From assembly GCA_964444625.1 (NCBI GenBank), contig CAYUHZ010000016.1, forward strand, positions 1-16,356: 16,356 nt of DNA, read 5' to 3'. How positions within the stretch are numbered: the stretch's first letter is position 1; every line of letters begins with the position of its first letter. Source of the stretch: CAYUHZ01 sp964444625. Lineage in GTDB: Bacteria > Patescibacteriota > Patescibacteriia > Patescibacteriales > GWC2-42-12. A model generated the notes under the pieces. The model was not told the DNA's origin. It ran no database searches and saw only the letters and a program-made list of their open reading frames with translations. The position numbers and the translations under genes were made by a program. Shown here one piece after another: positions 1 through 7,565 of this stretch.

Positions 1-60
1 GCAAGAGTAATTATAACTTTATTATACGCCTATTATGAAAATTAGTAAAGTTTTTGTATT

Positions 61-220
61 AAAGGGAGTTTTTTGTCGTTGCCCGCGTATGGGCGGGTGG
101 GACAAGGGCAACGCTCCTTGGCGGCGCATTTTGCAAAGCAAAATGCGAAAAATTGCGGCGGCGAAAAAAGAAGCGGCGAAAGCGAGGGCGAAGCCCCGAG
201 GCAACTTCTTTAACAAATTC
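61..220. repeat. GC-rich structured intergenic stretch
   Basis: This GC-rich stretch stands out from the AT-rich surroundings and lies downstream of tRNA-Ala on the minus strand. It holds two perfect inverted repeats: CGTTGCCC at 77-84 with GGGCAACG at 106-113, and CGCATTTTGC at 125-134 with GCAAAATGCG at 138-147 around an AAA loop. From about 150 to 205 it is a run of purine-rich units in which GGCGAA recurs three times. Neither hairpin is followed by a T-tract on either strand, so neither looks like a standard terminator. Two overlapping short reading frames cross it but run into the tRNA and were not accepted. It may be a dispersed intergenic repeat; that is inference. Confidence 0.45.
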
Positions 221-229
221 GGAATAAGG

Positions 230-303
230 TGGACCTGAGGAGATTCGAACTCCTGGCCTCCTCGTTGCAAACGAGGCATTCTAACCAGCTGAACTACAGG
301 CCC
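230..303 (-). tRNA. tRNA-Ala (anticodon UGC)
   Basis: The minus strand folds into a complete 74-nt cloverleaf. The acceptor is GGGCCTG with CAGGTCC, and the anticodon stem CCTCG/CGAGG encloses the loop TTTGCAA, giving anticodon UGC. The T arm is AGGAG/CTCCT with loop TTCGAAT, and the discriminator is A. Acceptor position 3 pairs as G3-U70, the classic alanine identity element, which settles the assignment. The 3' end continues as CCT, so CCA is not fully encoded and must be added after transcription. It begins 17 nt after the 85-aa membrane protein gene and is probably processed from that transcript. Confidence 0.97.
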
Positions 304-320
304 GATAAATAAAAGTTAAG

Positions 321-578
321 CTAATAGGGTGATTTTCCAGCATTGATCAGTGGAGATAATAACCACTCCATAAAACCTCCGATCATATCAGTAGTGACTA
401 AGATGCCGATAAAAATTATCAGCATGCCAACCAGTTTATAACCCAATCTTGATCCGCCTTCAGTCCCAAAATATTTATCAAAAAAAGAAATTCGCCCGAA
501 ATTACTTAAAAATGCCTCTGATTTAATGACCATTAATGAACCAACGGCAATTACCAATAAACCGATGATAATATTCAT
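321..578 (-). CDS. small two-helix membrane protein, function unknown
   Basis: This 85-aa protein is not recognised. Residues 1-18 (MNIIIGLLVIAVGSLMVI) and about 48-70 (LVGMLIIFIGILVTTDMIGG) are hydrophobic enough to be membrane helices. A 30-residue polar segment with SFFDKYFGTEGG joins them. The ATG at 576-578 lies only 4 nt after the stop of the M23 peptidase gene, with no Shine-Dalgarno site, so translation is probably coupled and the two genes share an operon. tRNA-Ala follows closely. Overlap with a peptidase gene hints at an envelope role, but that is inference from position alone. The reading frame is convincing because of its two clean helices, its tight spacing and the lack of a competing frame. 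Confidence 0.75.
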   Translation of the reverse strand: MNIIIGLLVIAVGSLMVIKSEAFLSNFGRISFFDKYFGTEGGSRLGYKLVGMLIIFIGILVTTDMIGGFMEWLLSPLINAGKSPY

Positions 579-582
579 ACAT

Positions 583-1902
583 TTAATATTCTAAGTATTT
601 AAGTGGATTTTGTTTAACTCCATAAATAATATATTCAAAATGCAAATGAGATCCGGTTGACCAACCAGTTGATCCCATTGCCGCTATCGCCTCTCCCTTG
701 CCTACTTCCTGTCCCTTTCGTACATAAGAACGGGACAAGTGGGCATATCTGGTTTTTTTGCCGTCGCCATGGTTGATCACGATTTGATTGCCATAACCAG
801 TACCCCAACCGACTTGCTCTACTATACCCGCCTCCGTGGCATAAATTGGTGTCCCGATTTTATCGGCGATATCAATAGCATTGTGGCGCCAAGAATAGTA
901 TTGAGTGATGCGGTAACCAGAAGTGGGCCAGTTAAGTTTCTCGCCTTTGACCGGCTTAGCGAAACGGCTGGCGGCGATATTCTTGGCGGTTGTTTTGGCA
1001 ATTGAGTTGGCAGCGACATGAACGATCTTTGAACCGCCTGGCATTATTAATTTCTGACCGATCGCTAACTTCACATCGTTGGATAGTTTATTGGCTTGAT
1101 AAATTTCTTCTTCAAGAATTTTATACTTCTTAGCCAAAGAAGCTACCGACTCGCCTGACGCGACTTTATGAATAACCCCTGTTTGCGGTAAAATAGTTAA
1201 TTTTTCTCCTGGCCTGATCAAACTATAAGCAGTTAAATTATTTTCCCACAAAATCGTATTGATGCTGATTTCAAATTCTTTGGCGATAGAGCTCACCGTG
1301 TCGCCAGGCTTGATTTCGTAAATTATAATATCTTCCCTTACTCTCTTGCTCTTAGCGGTCTGAGCAATTTCCGGCTTAATCAAGGCTGTTCCCCCTTGAC
1401 TCAAATTGATCTGATCAATGTCATCGTTTTCTGCTTGCTGATTTTCGGCATTGGTTTCTGTTATCGGCTGGACCCTAATAGCGGACAGGTTATCGAGGTA
1501 AGTCTGTTGAACCGGTGAAATTTCAGTTTCTTCGTCAAAATATTCTTCTATCAACTGCTCATTTTGGCTGATTTCGCTCGCCACTAACTCCGATAAAAAT
1601 GTCTGTCCGATAGTTTCATTGGTGCTAACAGCTTGAGTTTTACTGGTGAGATTAATGCTAACAAAAATAATAATTAGAATAATTATTAAATAGTGGGGCG
1701 ATTTTTTACCATCTAACAAAACTAAGAATTTATTTTGCAAACCAGTAGCCCCTGCCTTTTTTGCCAAAAATAAAAATAACTGATAAAATATTACCACGAC
1801 TTCATAAAAAAACCAACGTAACAGAAACTTGCCTGGTCTGAATACTATGTTAATAAAAAAAGCGGTTATTAACCTCTTTATAAAAATCAACGTTTTTATC
1901 AA
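583..1902 (-). CDS. membrane-anchored LysM/M23 peptidoglycan endopeptidase
   Basis: A 439-aa cell-wall hydrolase or remodelling protein. Residues 70-86 form a strong membrane helix, and an amphipathic hydrophobic stretch lies at 29-47. Two LysM repeats follow at about 193-239 (IKPGDTVSSIAKEF) and 243-290 (VASGESVASLAKKY), the usual peptidoglycan-binding modules. The C-terminal M23 (lysostaphin/LytM-type) domain spans about 324-435. Its zinc-site motifs are intact: H340 and D344 (HxxxD), H388 (YAHL), and H419/H421 (HLHFE), so it should be active, cleaving peptide cross-links outside the membrane. The start is the TTG at 1900-1902; no in-frame ATG occurs in the N-terminal region and no Shine-Dalgarno site is visible, so the exact N-terminus is uncertain. 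A good promoter lies at 1983-2011. The 85-aa gene follows 4 nt downstream. Confidence 0.93.
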   Translation of the reverse strand: MIKTLIFIKRLITAFFINIVFRPGKFLLRWFFYEVVVIFYQLFLFLAKKAGATGLQNKFLVLLDGKKSPHYLIIILIIIFVSINLTSKTQAVSTNETIGQTFLSELVASEISQNEQLIEEYFDEETEISPVQQTYLDNLSAIRVQPITETNAENQQAENDDIDQINLSQGGTALIKPEIAQTAKSKRVREDIIIYEIKPGDTVSSIAKEFEISINTILWENNLTAYSLIRPGEKLTILPQTGVIHKVASGESVASLAKKYKILEEEIYQANKLSNDVKLAIGQKLIMPGGSKIVHVAANSIAKTTAKNIAASRFAKPVKGEKLNWPTSGYRITQYYSWRHNAIDIADKIGTPIYATEAGIVEQVGWGTGYGNQIVINHGDGKKTRYAHLSRSYVRKGQEVGKGEAIAAMGSTGWSTGSHLHFEYIIYGVKQNPLKYLEY

Positions 1903-1930
1903 AAATATCAGAAAATTGACTGATATTTTT
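1901..1930 (-). promoter_or_regulatory. 11-bp inverted repeat over the M23 gene start
   Basis: CTGATATTTTT (1920-1930) and AAAAATATCAG (1901-1911) are perfect complements around an 8-nt loop. In the minus-strand mRNA this hairpin ends on the assigned TTG start at 1900-1902. It could sequester the initiation site or be an AT-rich protein-binding palindrome. Only the symmetry is seen; function is inference. Confidence 0.4.
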
Positions 1931-1972
1931 TTAAATTGTCTAGAAATAATTTTAACTTAAAAATTAATTCTA

Positions 1973-2002
1973 ACTTGATAATATTTTAACAAATTATCAA
2001 GT
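1973..2002. promoter_or_regulatory. 10-bp palindrome bracketing the M23 -10 box (candidate operator)
   Basis: ACTTGATAAT (1973-1982) and ATTATCAAGT (1993-2002) are perfect inverted repeats with a 10-nt centre that contains the -10 hexamer. One arm lies in the promoter spacer, the other at the start point. This is the usual geometry of a repressor operator; no regulator gene is adjacent. Confidence 0.45.
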
Positions 2003-2011
2003 AAAAGTCAA
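1983..2011 (-). promoter_or_regulatory. sigma70-type promoter of the M23 gene
   Basis: On the minus strand TTGACT (2006-2011) is followed after exactly 17 nt by TAAAAT (1983-1988), close to the TTGACA/TATAAT consensus. The expected start is near 1976, giving a leader of about 75 nt. It lies between the RNase J terminator and the M23 gene. Confidence 0.75.
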
Positions 2012-2032
2012 CATTTAAAAATTGAAATAAAG

Positions 2033-2058
2033 GCGCGGCTGACTGTTCGGTGCCGCGC
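2033..2058 (-). terminator. intrinsic terminator after RNase J
   Basis: The minus strand carries GCGCGGC (2052-2058) and GCCGCGC (2033-2039) around a 12-nt loop. A short A-run precedes it and CTTTATTT follows. It begins 11 nt past the RNase J stop. The T-run on the plus side also makes it usable in the other direction, but no plus-strand gene precedes it. Confidence 0.75.
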
Positions 2059-2069
2059 TTTTTATTATT

Positions 2070-3878
2070 CTATACTTTAATCACTACTGGCAAAACCATC
2101 GGCCTTCTCTTAGTTTGGCTAAACAAAAATTGCCCAATGTCGTTTCTGATCTTATTTTTTATATAATCATCGTCGGAAGGGGTTCTTGGGTCGTGGTCTT
2201 TGACTATTTTTTTTACTTTCATGCGCGTTTTTTCTATCAGCTCCTTGTTCTCCTTCATGTAAATAAAACCTCGAGAAATAATATCCGGGTTGCCGATCGG
2301 ATCGCCTGTTTTTGAATCGATAGTAGCGATGATAACTATCATCCCGTCCTCAGCCATAACTTTTCTGTCTCTTAAGACAATATTAGATACATCGCCCACT
2401 CCCAAACCATCAACCATAATATAGTCAGAGGGAACTTTTTCATTAGTCATTTTGCCCGTCACTTCTCCTCTGATATTTTTAGCAAACTCAACGACTTGTC
2501 CGTTATCGCCGACAAAAATATTCGCTTTTGGCAAACCGACTTGCAGAGCCAGTTCGGCATGAGCCTGCAACATATAATGGTTGCCTTCAATGGGCATGAA
2601 ATAAGTTGGCTTGATCAACCTCATCATCAGTTTTAGATCTTCCTGTTTGGCGTGTCCGCCGGCATGTACGTCCATCATTTCATAGTGGATGACTTTGGCT
2701 CCTTGCCTGACAATCATATCCTTGAGATTCTGAATAGTTCTCTCGTTGCCTGGAATAACCGAGGAAGAAAAAATTACCGCATCTCCCTCTTTTAGGGAAA
2801 CTGAACGATGCTCTCCGCTAACTACTTTCATTAAAAAAGCGTTACTCTCCCCTTGAGCTCCGGTGCCCAGAATAATCACTTTGTTATCTGGCAAATTTCT
2901 TAATTCATTATCGTTTTGGATGATTACGCGCGGATTGAACTTGAGGTAGCCGATTTGATGGGCAATCTCGATATTGTCATTCATTGATCTGCCTTGAAGG
3001 CTGATGCGCCGACCAAATTTTTCTGCCAAATCAAAAATCTTCTGCACACGACTGATCTGTGAAGCGAAAGTTCCGATAATCACTCTCCCGGGAAGTTGCT
3101 CAAACAATCTGCCCATCTCATCTCCGATTGAAGATTCGGACACTTGGTAGCCGGGATGAGTAGAATCGGTTGAATCGGCCATCAAAAGCAAAACGCCTTT
3201 GCCGCCGATCTGAGCGATACGATTTAAATCAGCCGGGCTGTCGTTCACCGGTGAATAATCTATTTTGAAATCACCGGTATGGATGGCTGTGCCGACTGGG
3301 GTATGAATAATTGTAGCGAAACAATCTGGTATCGAATGGTTCACTCGTAAAAACTCTAACTTAAAATTTTTACCAAGTTGTAATTTGGAATTTTCATTAA
3401 TTTCTCCTATATTAAGCTTCGGGCAACGGTTAAATTCTTCCGACCTCTTTCTAACTAACCCGGCAGTCAGCTTGCCCATAAACATCGGGGGGTTGCCCAG
3501 ATCACCGATTAAATGAGGTATGCCGCCGATATGGTCATAATGTCCGTGGCTGATAATAACTCCTTTAATCCAGTCCTGTTTGCCCTCCAAATAGGAAACA
3601 TCGGGTATGATATAATCTATGCCGAGCATGTCTTCCTCGGGAAACTGCAAGCCCATATCAATAATAATGATCTCGTGATCATATTCCAATAAGGTCATAT
3701 TGCGACCGACTTCCTCTAGTCCGCCCAGCACCATAATCCTTAACTTGCTAGCTGTTTCAGCGGTCTTTTCAAAAATCTGCCGAGAGCCCTGGTCGCGACG
3801 ATATCGAGGATTTCTGGCTCCTCGATCCCGAACAGCGGTTGACGTTTTTGTTGTTTTTGGTTTGTATTTGCTAATCAT
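2070..3878 (-). CDS. rnj: ribonuclease J (MBL/beta-CASP RNase)
   Basis: A 602-aa RNase J-type enzyme with 5'-3' exo- and endoribonuclease activity in mRNA turnover and rRNA maturation, cytoplasmic. After a basic N-terminal extension (1-45) comes the metallo-beta-lactamase fold (LGGLEEVGRNM, 51-61). Metal ligands are visible: HGHYDH at 111-116, H181 and D203 (TGDFK). The beta-CASP region lies at about 225-400 (GTFASQISRVQ; LGTGAQGE). MMDVHAGGHA (401-410) and PIEGNH (429-434) supply the remaining active-site histidines, and a C-terminal domain runs to the end. Length is close to the usual 550-600 plus the extension. The ATG at 3876-3878 has AGGA 10 nt upstream. A terminator follows the stop, so it seems to be transcribed alone. 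Confidence 0.97.
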   Translation of the reverse strand: MISKYKPKTTKTSTAVRDRGARNPRYRRDQGSRQIFEKTAETASKLRIMVLGGLEEVGRNMTLLEYDHEIIIIDMGLQFPEEDMLGIDYIIPDVSYLEGKQDWIKGVIISHGHYDHIGGIPHLIGDLGNPPMFMGKLTAGLVRKRSEEFNRCPKLNIGEINENSKLQLGKNFKLEFLRVNHSIPDCFATIIHTPVGTAIHTGDFKIDYSPVNDSPADLNRIAQIGGKGVLLLMADSTDSTHPGYQVSESSIGDEMGRLFEQLPGRVIIGTFASQISRVQKIFDLAEKFGRRISLQGRSMNDNIEIAHQIGYLKFNPRVIIQNDNELRNLPDNKVIILGTGAQGESNAFLMKVVSGEHRSVSLKEGDAVIFSSSVIPGNERTIQNLKDMIVRQGAKVIHYEMMDVHAGGHAKQEDLKLMMRLIKPTYFMPIEGNHYMLQAHAELALQVGLPKANIFVGDNGQVVEFAKNIRGEVTGKMTNEKVPSDYIMVDGLGVGDVSNIVLRDRKVMAEDGMIVIIATIDSKTGDPIGNPDIISRGFIYMKENKELIEKTRMKVKKIVKDHDPRTPSDDDYIKNKIRNDIGQFLFSQTKRRPMVLPVVIKV

Positions 3879-4055
3879 AATTTTCTAATCCTAATTAATG
3901 ACTTATTTAGCAGAAAATAATATCCGCCGCTAAAAAGTTATGATAATTTTTATTAATAACGAGTTTAATTATTTGGTAGTTTTAAAACCGTTGAACCGAT
4001 CGCCTTGGCGCAATTGTTTTTTTATCAGACAATTCGCATTTGTCATAATTTATTG

Positions 4056-4139
4056 TGGGGATAGAGAGAGTTGAACTCTCACAATATTGCTATTACTAGC
4101 TCCTGAAGCTAGCGCGTCTACCAATTCCGCCATATCCCC
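4056..4139 (-). tRNA. tRNA-Leu (anticodon CAG)
   Basis: The minus strand gives an 84-nt type II tRNA. The acceptor is GGGGATA/TATCCCC, and the anticodon stem CTAGC/GCTAG encloses the loop TTCAGGA, so the anticodon is CAG. The long variable arm can form a stem AATA/TATT, as expected for leucine, and the T arm is GAGAG/CTCTC with loop TTCAACT. Discriminator A is followed by CAA, so CCA is not encoded. It lies between the solute-binding protein gene and RNase J, all on the same strand. Confidence 0.96.
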
Positions 4140-4223
4140 AAAGAATTTATTTGCTTTTACTAGGCGAATCTAACATACTAACTGTTTACCATGATCTAAG
4201 ATAAAAGATATTTTCCCCTTATC

Positions 4224-5989
4224 TTAAAAAATTAATTTCTTGGCGGTTTTCGTATGCCAATTATTTATTCCGTTGAATCTATCGTGAGGCAAATAAATGA
4301 CTGAAGAAGAAAAACCCCTGATTTCCTTGGATAAAACATAGGTATAAGTAGGACGAAAAAGAAAAATCGCAGGCAGATCTTCGCTAATAATCTGTTGGAA
4401 TTCTTTGTATTTTTCTTGCCTGACAGATTGGTCAATAGTTAGGCGTCCGTCTTCAAGCAGTTGATCGGCTTTCTTATTGTTATAAGAAGCGATATTCATT
4501 CCTGCCTGATCGATTTGCGAAGAATGCCAAAAAGCGTATGGGTCGGGGTCGGCTCCAGAAATTTTACTATAAATTAAGGCGTCAAAATTTTTTTCTTTGA
4601 TAATCAAAGCCTGGAATTGACTGGCGGGAATAAGCTCGATCTGTACTTTGACGCCTATCTTTTCCCAAGCTAAAGCGATAAATTCAGCGAGAGAAGAATA
4701 TTCTTCGGTATTAATAACCGACAGGCGAAAATATAAGAATTCGTCTTTTTTGGCGCGCCATTTACCAACTCCCAAAACTTGTTTGATTCCTGACTGATAT
4801 CTGACTTTTTCATCGGTTGAATTTTCTTCTTGCTCTGCCAGGGCAATATCTTCTGATTTCAATTCTATTTCCTTCCAGCCCGCTTGGTCTAATATGGCGG
4901 TTGCAATCGCTGTGTCAAAATTATATTTTTTTATTTGCTGGTTATAAGCGAAACTTTCTGGCAATATCGGTCCGTCAATAATTTTAGCCCCTTCTTGAAA
5001 AAAATCTTCAAGAATTTTTTCTTTGTCCAAGGCATAAGCCAGGGCTTGCCTAACGCTTTTTTCCGCTAAAATTTGGCTGCTTTTCAAATTGAAAAATATG
5101 GCGGTAACCTGAGGAATGTTTAATTCATAAAAATTCAGAGAATTTTTTGCCAATACATTTTCTTTCGACTTTTTCGGCAGATAGCTGATACCGTTAATTT
5201 TCCCCTGATTTAATGATTCAACCGCCTCTTCAATGTTAGTAAAAAATTTAAAATTTAATTGAACGATATGGGGAGTTGCCAAATAATAATTATCGTTAGC
5301 GACTAAACTATAGTTTTTGACCAATCCCGACTTATCCTTGGTTAAGGATTTAAATTTGTACGGTCCGCTGCCGATTGGCTTAATGTTTAACTCAGCCAAA
5401 TCAGCTGAAGCTGGCTGAATTTCTTGCCATAACTCTTGAGGCAAGATACCAAAAGTCAGCAACTCTAAAAAAGCGGCGTAAGGTTCATTTAAAATAAATC
5501 TAAGGCTTTGCTCGTCTATTTTTTCCACTTTAACCCCGGCAAAAGTCGCTCGCCAAGTTGACTTGTACTGCTTGTCGCGCATCGCCTCAAGGGTAAAAAT
5601 AATATCATCAACCGTCAAATTTCTTCCGTTATGCCAAGACACACCGTTTCTGATTTTGACGGTATATGATTTACTATCTTCGCTGATGCTGTATTCTTCG
5701 GCCAAATCGTTTACCAATCGCCCGGACAAATCGTGTTTGAAAATTGAAGAAAAAATCAAACTAACCAAATCGCTATCTACATCGTTAATGCTTGAATATA
5801 AAGGATTGACATATTTGGGGTGTCCGACCATNNNNNNNNNNNNNNNNNNNNNNNNNNNNNNNNNNNNNNNNNNNNNNNNNNNNNNNNNNNNNNNNNNNNN
5901 NNNNNNNNNNNNNNNNNNNNNNNNNNNNNNNTCGACTTGTTTTTTAGGTAAAAAACAAAATTAGACCATGTTTTTTTTATCAGATTCAT
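4224..5989 (-). CDS. oligopeptide-type substrate-binding protein, interrupted by an assembly gap
   Basis: The resolved 535 residues match the SBP_bac_5 family (DppA/OppA-like extracytoplasmic binding proteins). Seen are the entry motif GHPKYVNPLYSSINDVDSDL, SWHNGRNLTVDDIIFTLEAM, GSGPYKFKS, a hinge near VRQALAYALDKEKIL, and the late motif ADPDPYAFWHSS. The 100 N at 5832-5931 remove the segment before this. Beyond the gap the same strand encodes MNLIKKTWSNFVFYLKNKS from an ATG at 5987-5989, a typical short cytoplasmic lead-in to a membrane anchor. I therefore join both as one gene; the nominal frames differ only because N-runs are of arbitrary length. A GTG at 6023-6025 is an alternative start. 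No permease or ATPase gene is adjacent, so the transport partner lies elsewhere or is absent. secG lies immediately upstream. Confidence 0.85.
5832..5931. other. assembly gap (100 N)
   Basis: Exactly 100 consecutive N interrupt the solute-binding protein gene. The round number implies a scaffold join of unknown true length. By family comparison the missing part should encode the membrane anchor and the first strand of the binding domain. Confidence 0.99.
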
Positions 5990-6062
5990 GAAATCGCTAA
6001 ATTGATTTTTTGATGATGAGCCCACAATAAATGAGGAGAAAAATACCAGGCAGAGCTTGGAT

Positions 6063-6278
6063 TTAATTCAATAGCACGCCCAGGAAAGAAATGATGATAA
6101 ATATGGCTGAAGTGATAATAGTTAAAATAAAAACTGTTTTTTCCACTCCTCTCTTGGTTCGGTAGACATTGCCAGATCCGCCGAATACTCCAGATAAGCC
6201 AGTGCCTCGATTTTGGATTAAAACTAATATTATCAACAATACCGCAAAAATAATTTGCAAAAATTGAATAATTTTCAT
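6063..6278 (-). CDS. secG: protein translocase subunit SecG
   Basis: A 71-aa SecG, the small subunit of the SecYEG channel in the cytoplasmic membrane. It has the family pattern: an N-terminal helix (about 3-22), the conserved loop LIQNRGTGLSGVFGGSGNVYRTKRGVEK (20-47), and a second helix (about 48-70). Length is normal. The ATG at 6276-6278 has no Shine-Dalgarno site. A very good promoter (6285-6313) inside the end of rplT would start transcription on or next to this ATG. The solute-binding protein gene follows within about 75 nt and may be cotranscribed. Confidence 0.95.
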   Translation of the reverse strand: MKIIQFLQIIFAVLLIILVLIQNRGTGLSGVFGGSGNVYRTKRGVEKTVFILTIITSAIFIIISFLGVLLN

Positions 6279-6284
6279 AAATTA

Positions 6285-6313
6285 ATTATAGCACAAAAAT
6301 ATTATTTTGGCAA
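6285..6313 (-). promoter_or_regulatory. extended -10 promoter of secG
   Basis: On the minus strand TTGCCA (6308-6313), a 17-nt spacer, and TATAAT (6285-6290) preceded by TGC form a near-consensus promoter. The -35 box lies within the last codons of rplT. Six bases separate the -10 from the secG ATG, so the start point should be about the A of the ATG. Confidence 0.75.
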
Positions 6314-6661
6314 ATTGGCTTTAACTTGCTCTAATATTTTTACCATTATCTTCTTATGGTTCACGACCAAATCAGCCATGATTTTTCTATCAAGTACTAT
6401 CCCGGCTTTTTTCAATCCACCGATAAATTTGGAAAATGATATGCCCTGCTCTCTGACAAAAGCGCTGATCTTAACCTGCCACAGACCCCTATTTGCTCTT
6501 TTTTTCTTTTTGCGGTCTGCATAAGCGTGGGCGCCTGCCTTGGTCACTGCTGTTTTAGCTGCTTTGATAGTATTCTTCCTGCTCCATTGATAACCTTTGG
6601 CTTTTTTTCTAAGCTTTCTTCTGGTTTTTAGATGAATTATCGCCCTTTTTACTCTTGGCAT
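6302..6661 (-). CDS. rplT: 50S ribosomal protein L20
   Basis: A 119-aa bL20, an early 23S rRNA-binding assembly protein. It starts with MPRVKRAIIHLKTRRKLRKKAKGYQW, the very basic rRNA-binding N-terminal arm. It continues with KAGAHAYADRKKKKRANRGLWQVKISAFVREQGISFSKFIGGLKKAGIVLDRKIMADL, the standard globular domain. Length is as usual. It is the third gene of the conserved infC-rpmI-rplT cluster, 33 nt after rpmI. In many bacteria L20 represses its own operon through a leader RNA; no such leader is seen upstream of infC here. Confidence 0.98.
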   Translation of the reverse strand: MPRVKRAIIHLKTRRKLRKKAKGYQWSRKNTIKAAKTAVTKAGAHAYADRKKKKRANRGLWQVKISAFVREQGISFSKFIGGLKKAGIVLDRKIMADLVVNHKKIMVKILEQVKANLPK

Positions 6662-6694
6662 ATTTTAAATATTAATAATAATTTTAATTAAAAA

Positions 6695-6889
6695 CTATTT
6701 CTGAACTAATGTTCTAATAATTTTTACATTTGACTTATTAATAGAAACATCTCTCCTTTTGCTTCTGGTCACGATACCGCTTTCCCTAGAATTAAAATGG
6801 TCCTGACCAGCTTTACGATGTAATACTTTATTATTTTTAGTTATGGTAAAACGCTTCGCTGTCGCTTTGTGGGTTTTAATTTTCGGCAT
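6695..6889 (-). CDS. rpmI: 50S ribosomal protein L35
   Basis: A 64-aa bL35. The frame is open seven codons further upstream, but MPKIKTHKATAKRFTITKNNKVLHRKAG is the invariant N-terminus of the family, so the ATG at 6887-6889 is chosen. The end (SNVKIIRTLVQK) and length are normal. No Shine-Dalgarno site precedes it. A terminator-like hairpin at 6899-6943 separates it from infC. Confidence 0.96.
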   Translation of the reverse strand: MPKIKTHKATAKRFTITKNNKVLHRKAGQDHFNSRESGIVTRSKRRDVSINKSNVKIIRTLVQK

Positions 6890-6898
6890 ATTATATAA

Positions 6899-6943
6899 GA
6901 AAAAAAGCAAAAATCAGAAGAGGAAAGGAAAAACAACTCTTCT
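6899..6943 (-). terminator. terminator-like hairpin between infC and rpmI
   Basis: On the minus strand AGAAGAG (6937-6943) pairs with CTCTTCT (6916-6922) around a 14-nt loop, followed by GATTTTTGCTTTTTTTC (6899-6915). The stem is only 7 bp and purine/pyrimidine-biased, so partial termination or attenuation is more likely than full termination. It lies in the 83-nt gap between infC and rpmI. Confidence 0.5.
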
Positions 6944-6972
6944 CTTTCTTGCCTTGTCCAATATTAAAAAAT

Positions 6973-7536
6973 TTAATTATTAGGCTTGTTAAACAATATT
7001 ATATTAAATGTTCCTCCCTGTTTTGTCAAGGGTTGCTCGGCTATTATATTATAACTCTCGCATTGCTTCAGTCTATTAATAAAATTATTCATTATTTCAG
7101 CCGCTTTTTCTGGGTGCTGTTTTTCCCTGCCGCGGAGCATTAGTTCAACCTTCAATTTGTCTCCTCGGCTCAAAAACTTCTTGGCTTGATCGATTCTCAT
7201 ATCAAAATCATGCTGGCTAATGCGCACTGACAGCCTAACTCCTTTTATTTCAACTTTTTTCTGTTTATTTTTCTGTTTTTGGGCTTGCTTATCCAATTTA
7301 TATCTGAACTGGCCATAATCCATTAATTTCACTACCGGTGGCTCGCACTTGGGATTGACCTCTATCAGATCGAGTTCAGCCTCCTGGGCCATAGCCAAGG
7401 CCTTGCCAAAAGGAAAAACGCCCAACCTCTCGCCACTCTCATTTATTACAAAAACTTCTGGTACTCTGATTTCATGATTAGCCCTAAATTTTTTCTCGGT
7501 AATTACCGGTCTAGCCTTCCTAATGTTTCTACGCAT
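6973..7536 (-). CDS. infC: translation initiation factor IF-3
   Basis: A 187-aa IF-3, which binds the 30S subunit, blocks premature 50S joining and proofreads start-codon selection. The N-domain (about 14-85) contains FRANHEIRVPEVFVINESGERLGVFPFGKALAMAQEAELDLIEVNP and PPVVKLMDYGQFRYKLDKQ. The lysine-rich linker is at 84-95. The C-domain carries VRISQHDFDMRIDQAKKFLSRGDKLKVELMLRGREKQHPEKA. The start is ATG (7534-7536), not the rare AUU that gives IF-3 autoregulation in Escherichia coli. A clear promoter lies at 7566-7594, leaving a leader of only about 22 nt with no Shine-Dalgarno site. First gene of infC-rpmI-rplT. Confidence 0.98.
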   Translation of the reverse strand: MRRNIRKARPVITEKKFRANHEIRVPEVFVINESGERLGVFPFGKALAMAQEAELDLIEVNPKCEPPVVKLMDYGQFRYKLDKQAQKQKNKQKKVEIKGVRLSVRISQHDFDMRIDQAKKFLSRGDKLKVELMLRGREKQHPEKAAEIMNNFINRLKQCESYNIIAEQPLTKQGGTFNIILFNKPNN

Positions 7537-7565
7537 GTTAAAAAAATAAATAATTAACTATTGTT

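Noticed and set aside
22..279. Overlapping short reading frames on both strands across the GC-rich left end
   Set aside because: Both overlap tRNA-Ala and the hairpin cluster, and their translations are low-complexity; they look like by-products of the repeat composition.
3937..3988. AT-rich imperfect palindromes upstream of RNase J (including GTTTTAAAAC)
   Set aside because: Short or imperfect and expected by chance in AT-rich DNA; no clear promoter is aligned with them.
4197..4226. TAAGATAA/TTATCTTA inverted repeat at the end of the solute-binding protein gene
   Set aside because: Perfect 8-bp arms, but the stop codon lies inside one arm and no T-tract follows on the transcribed strand, so I do not call it a terminator.
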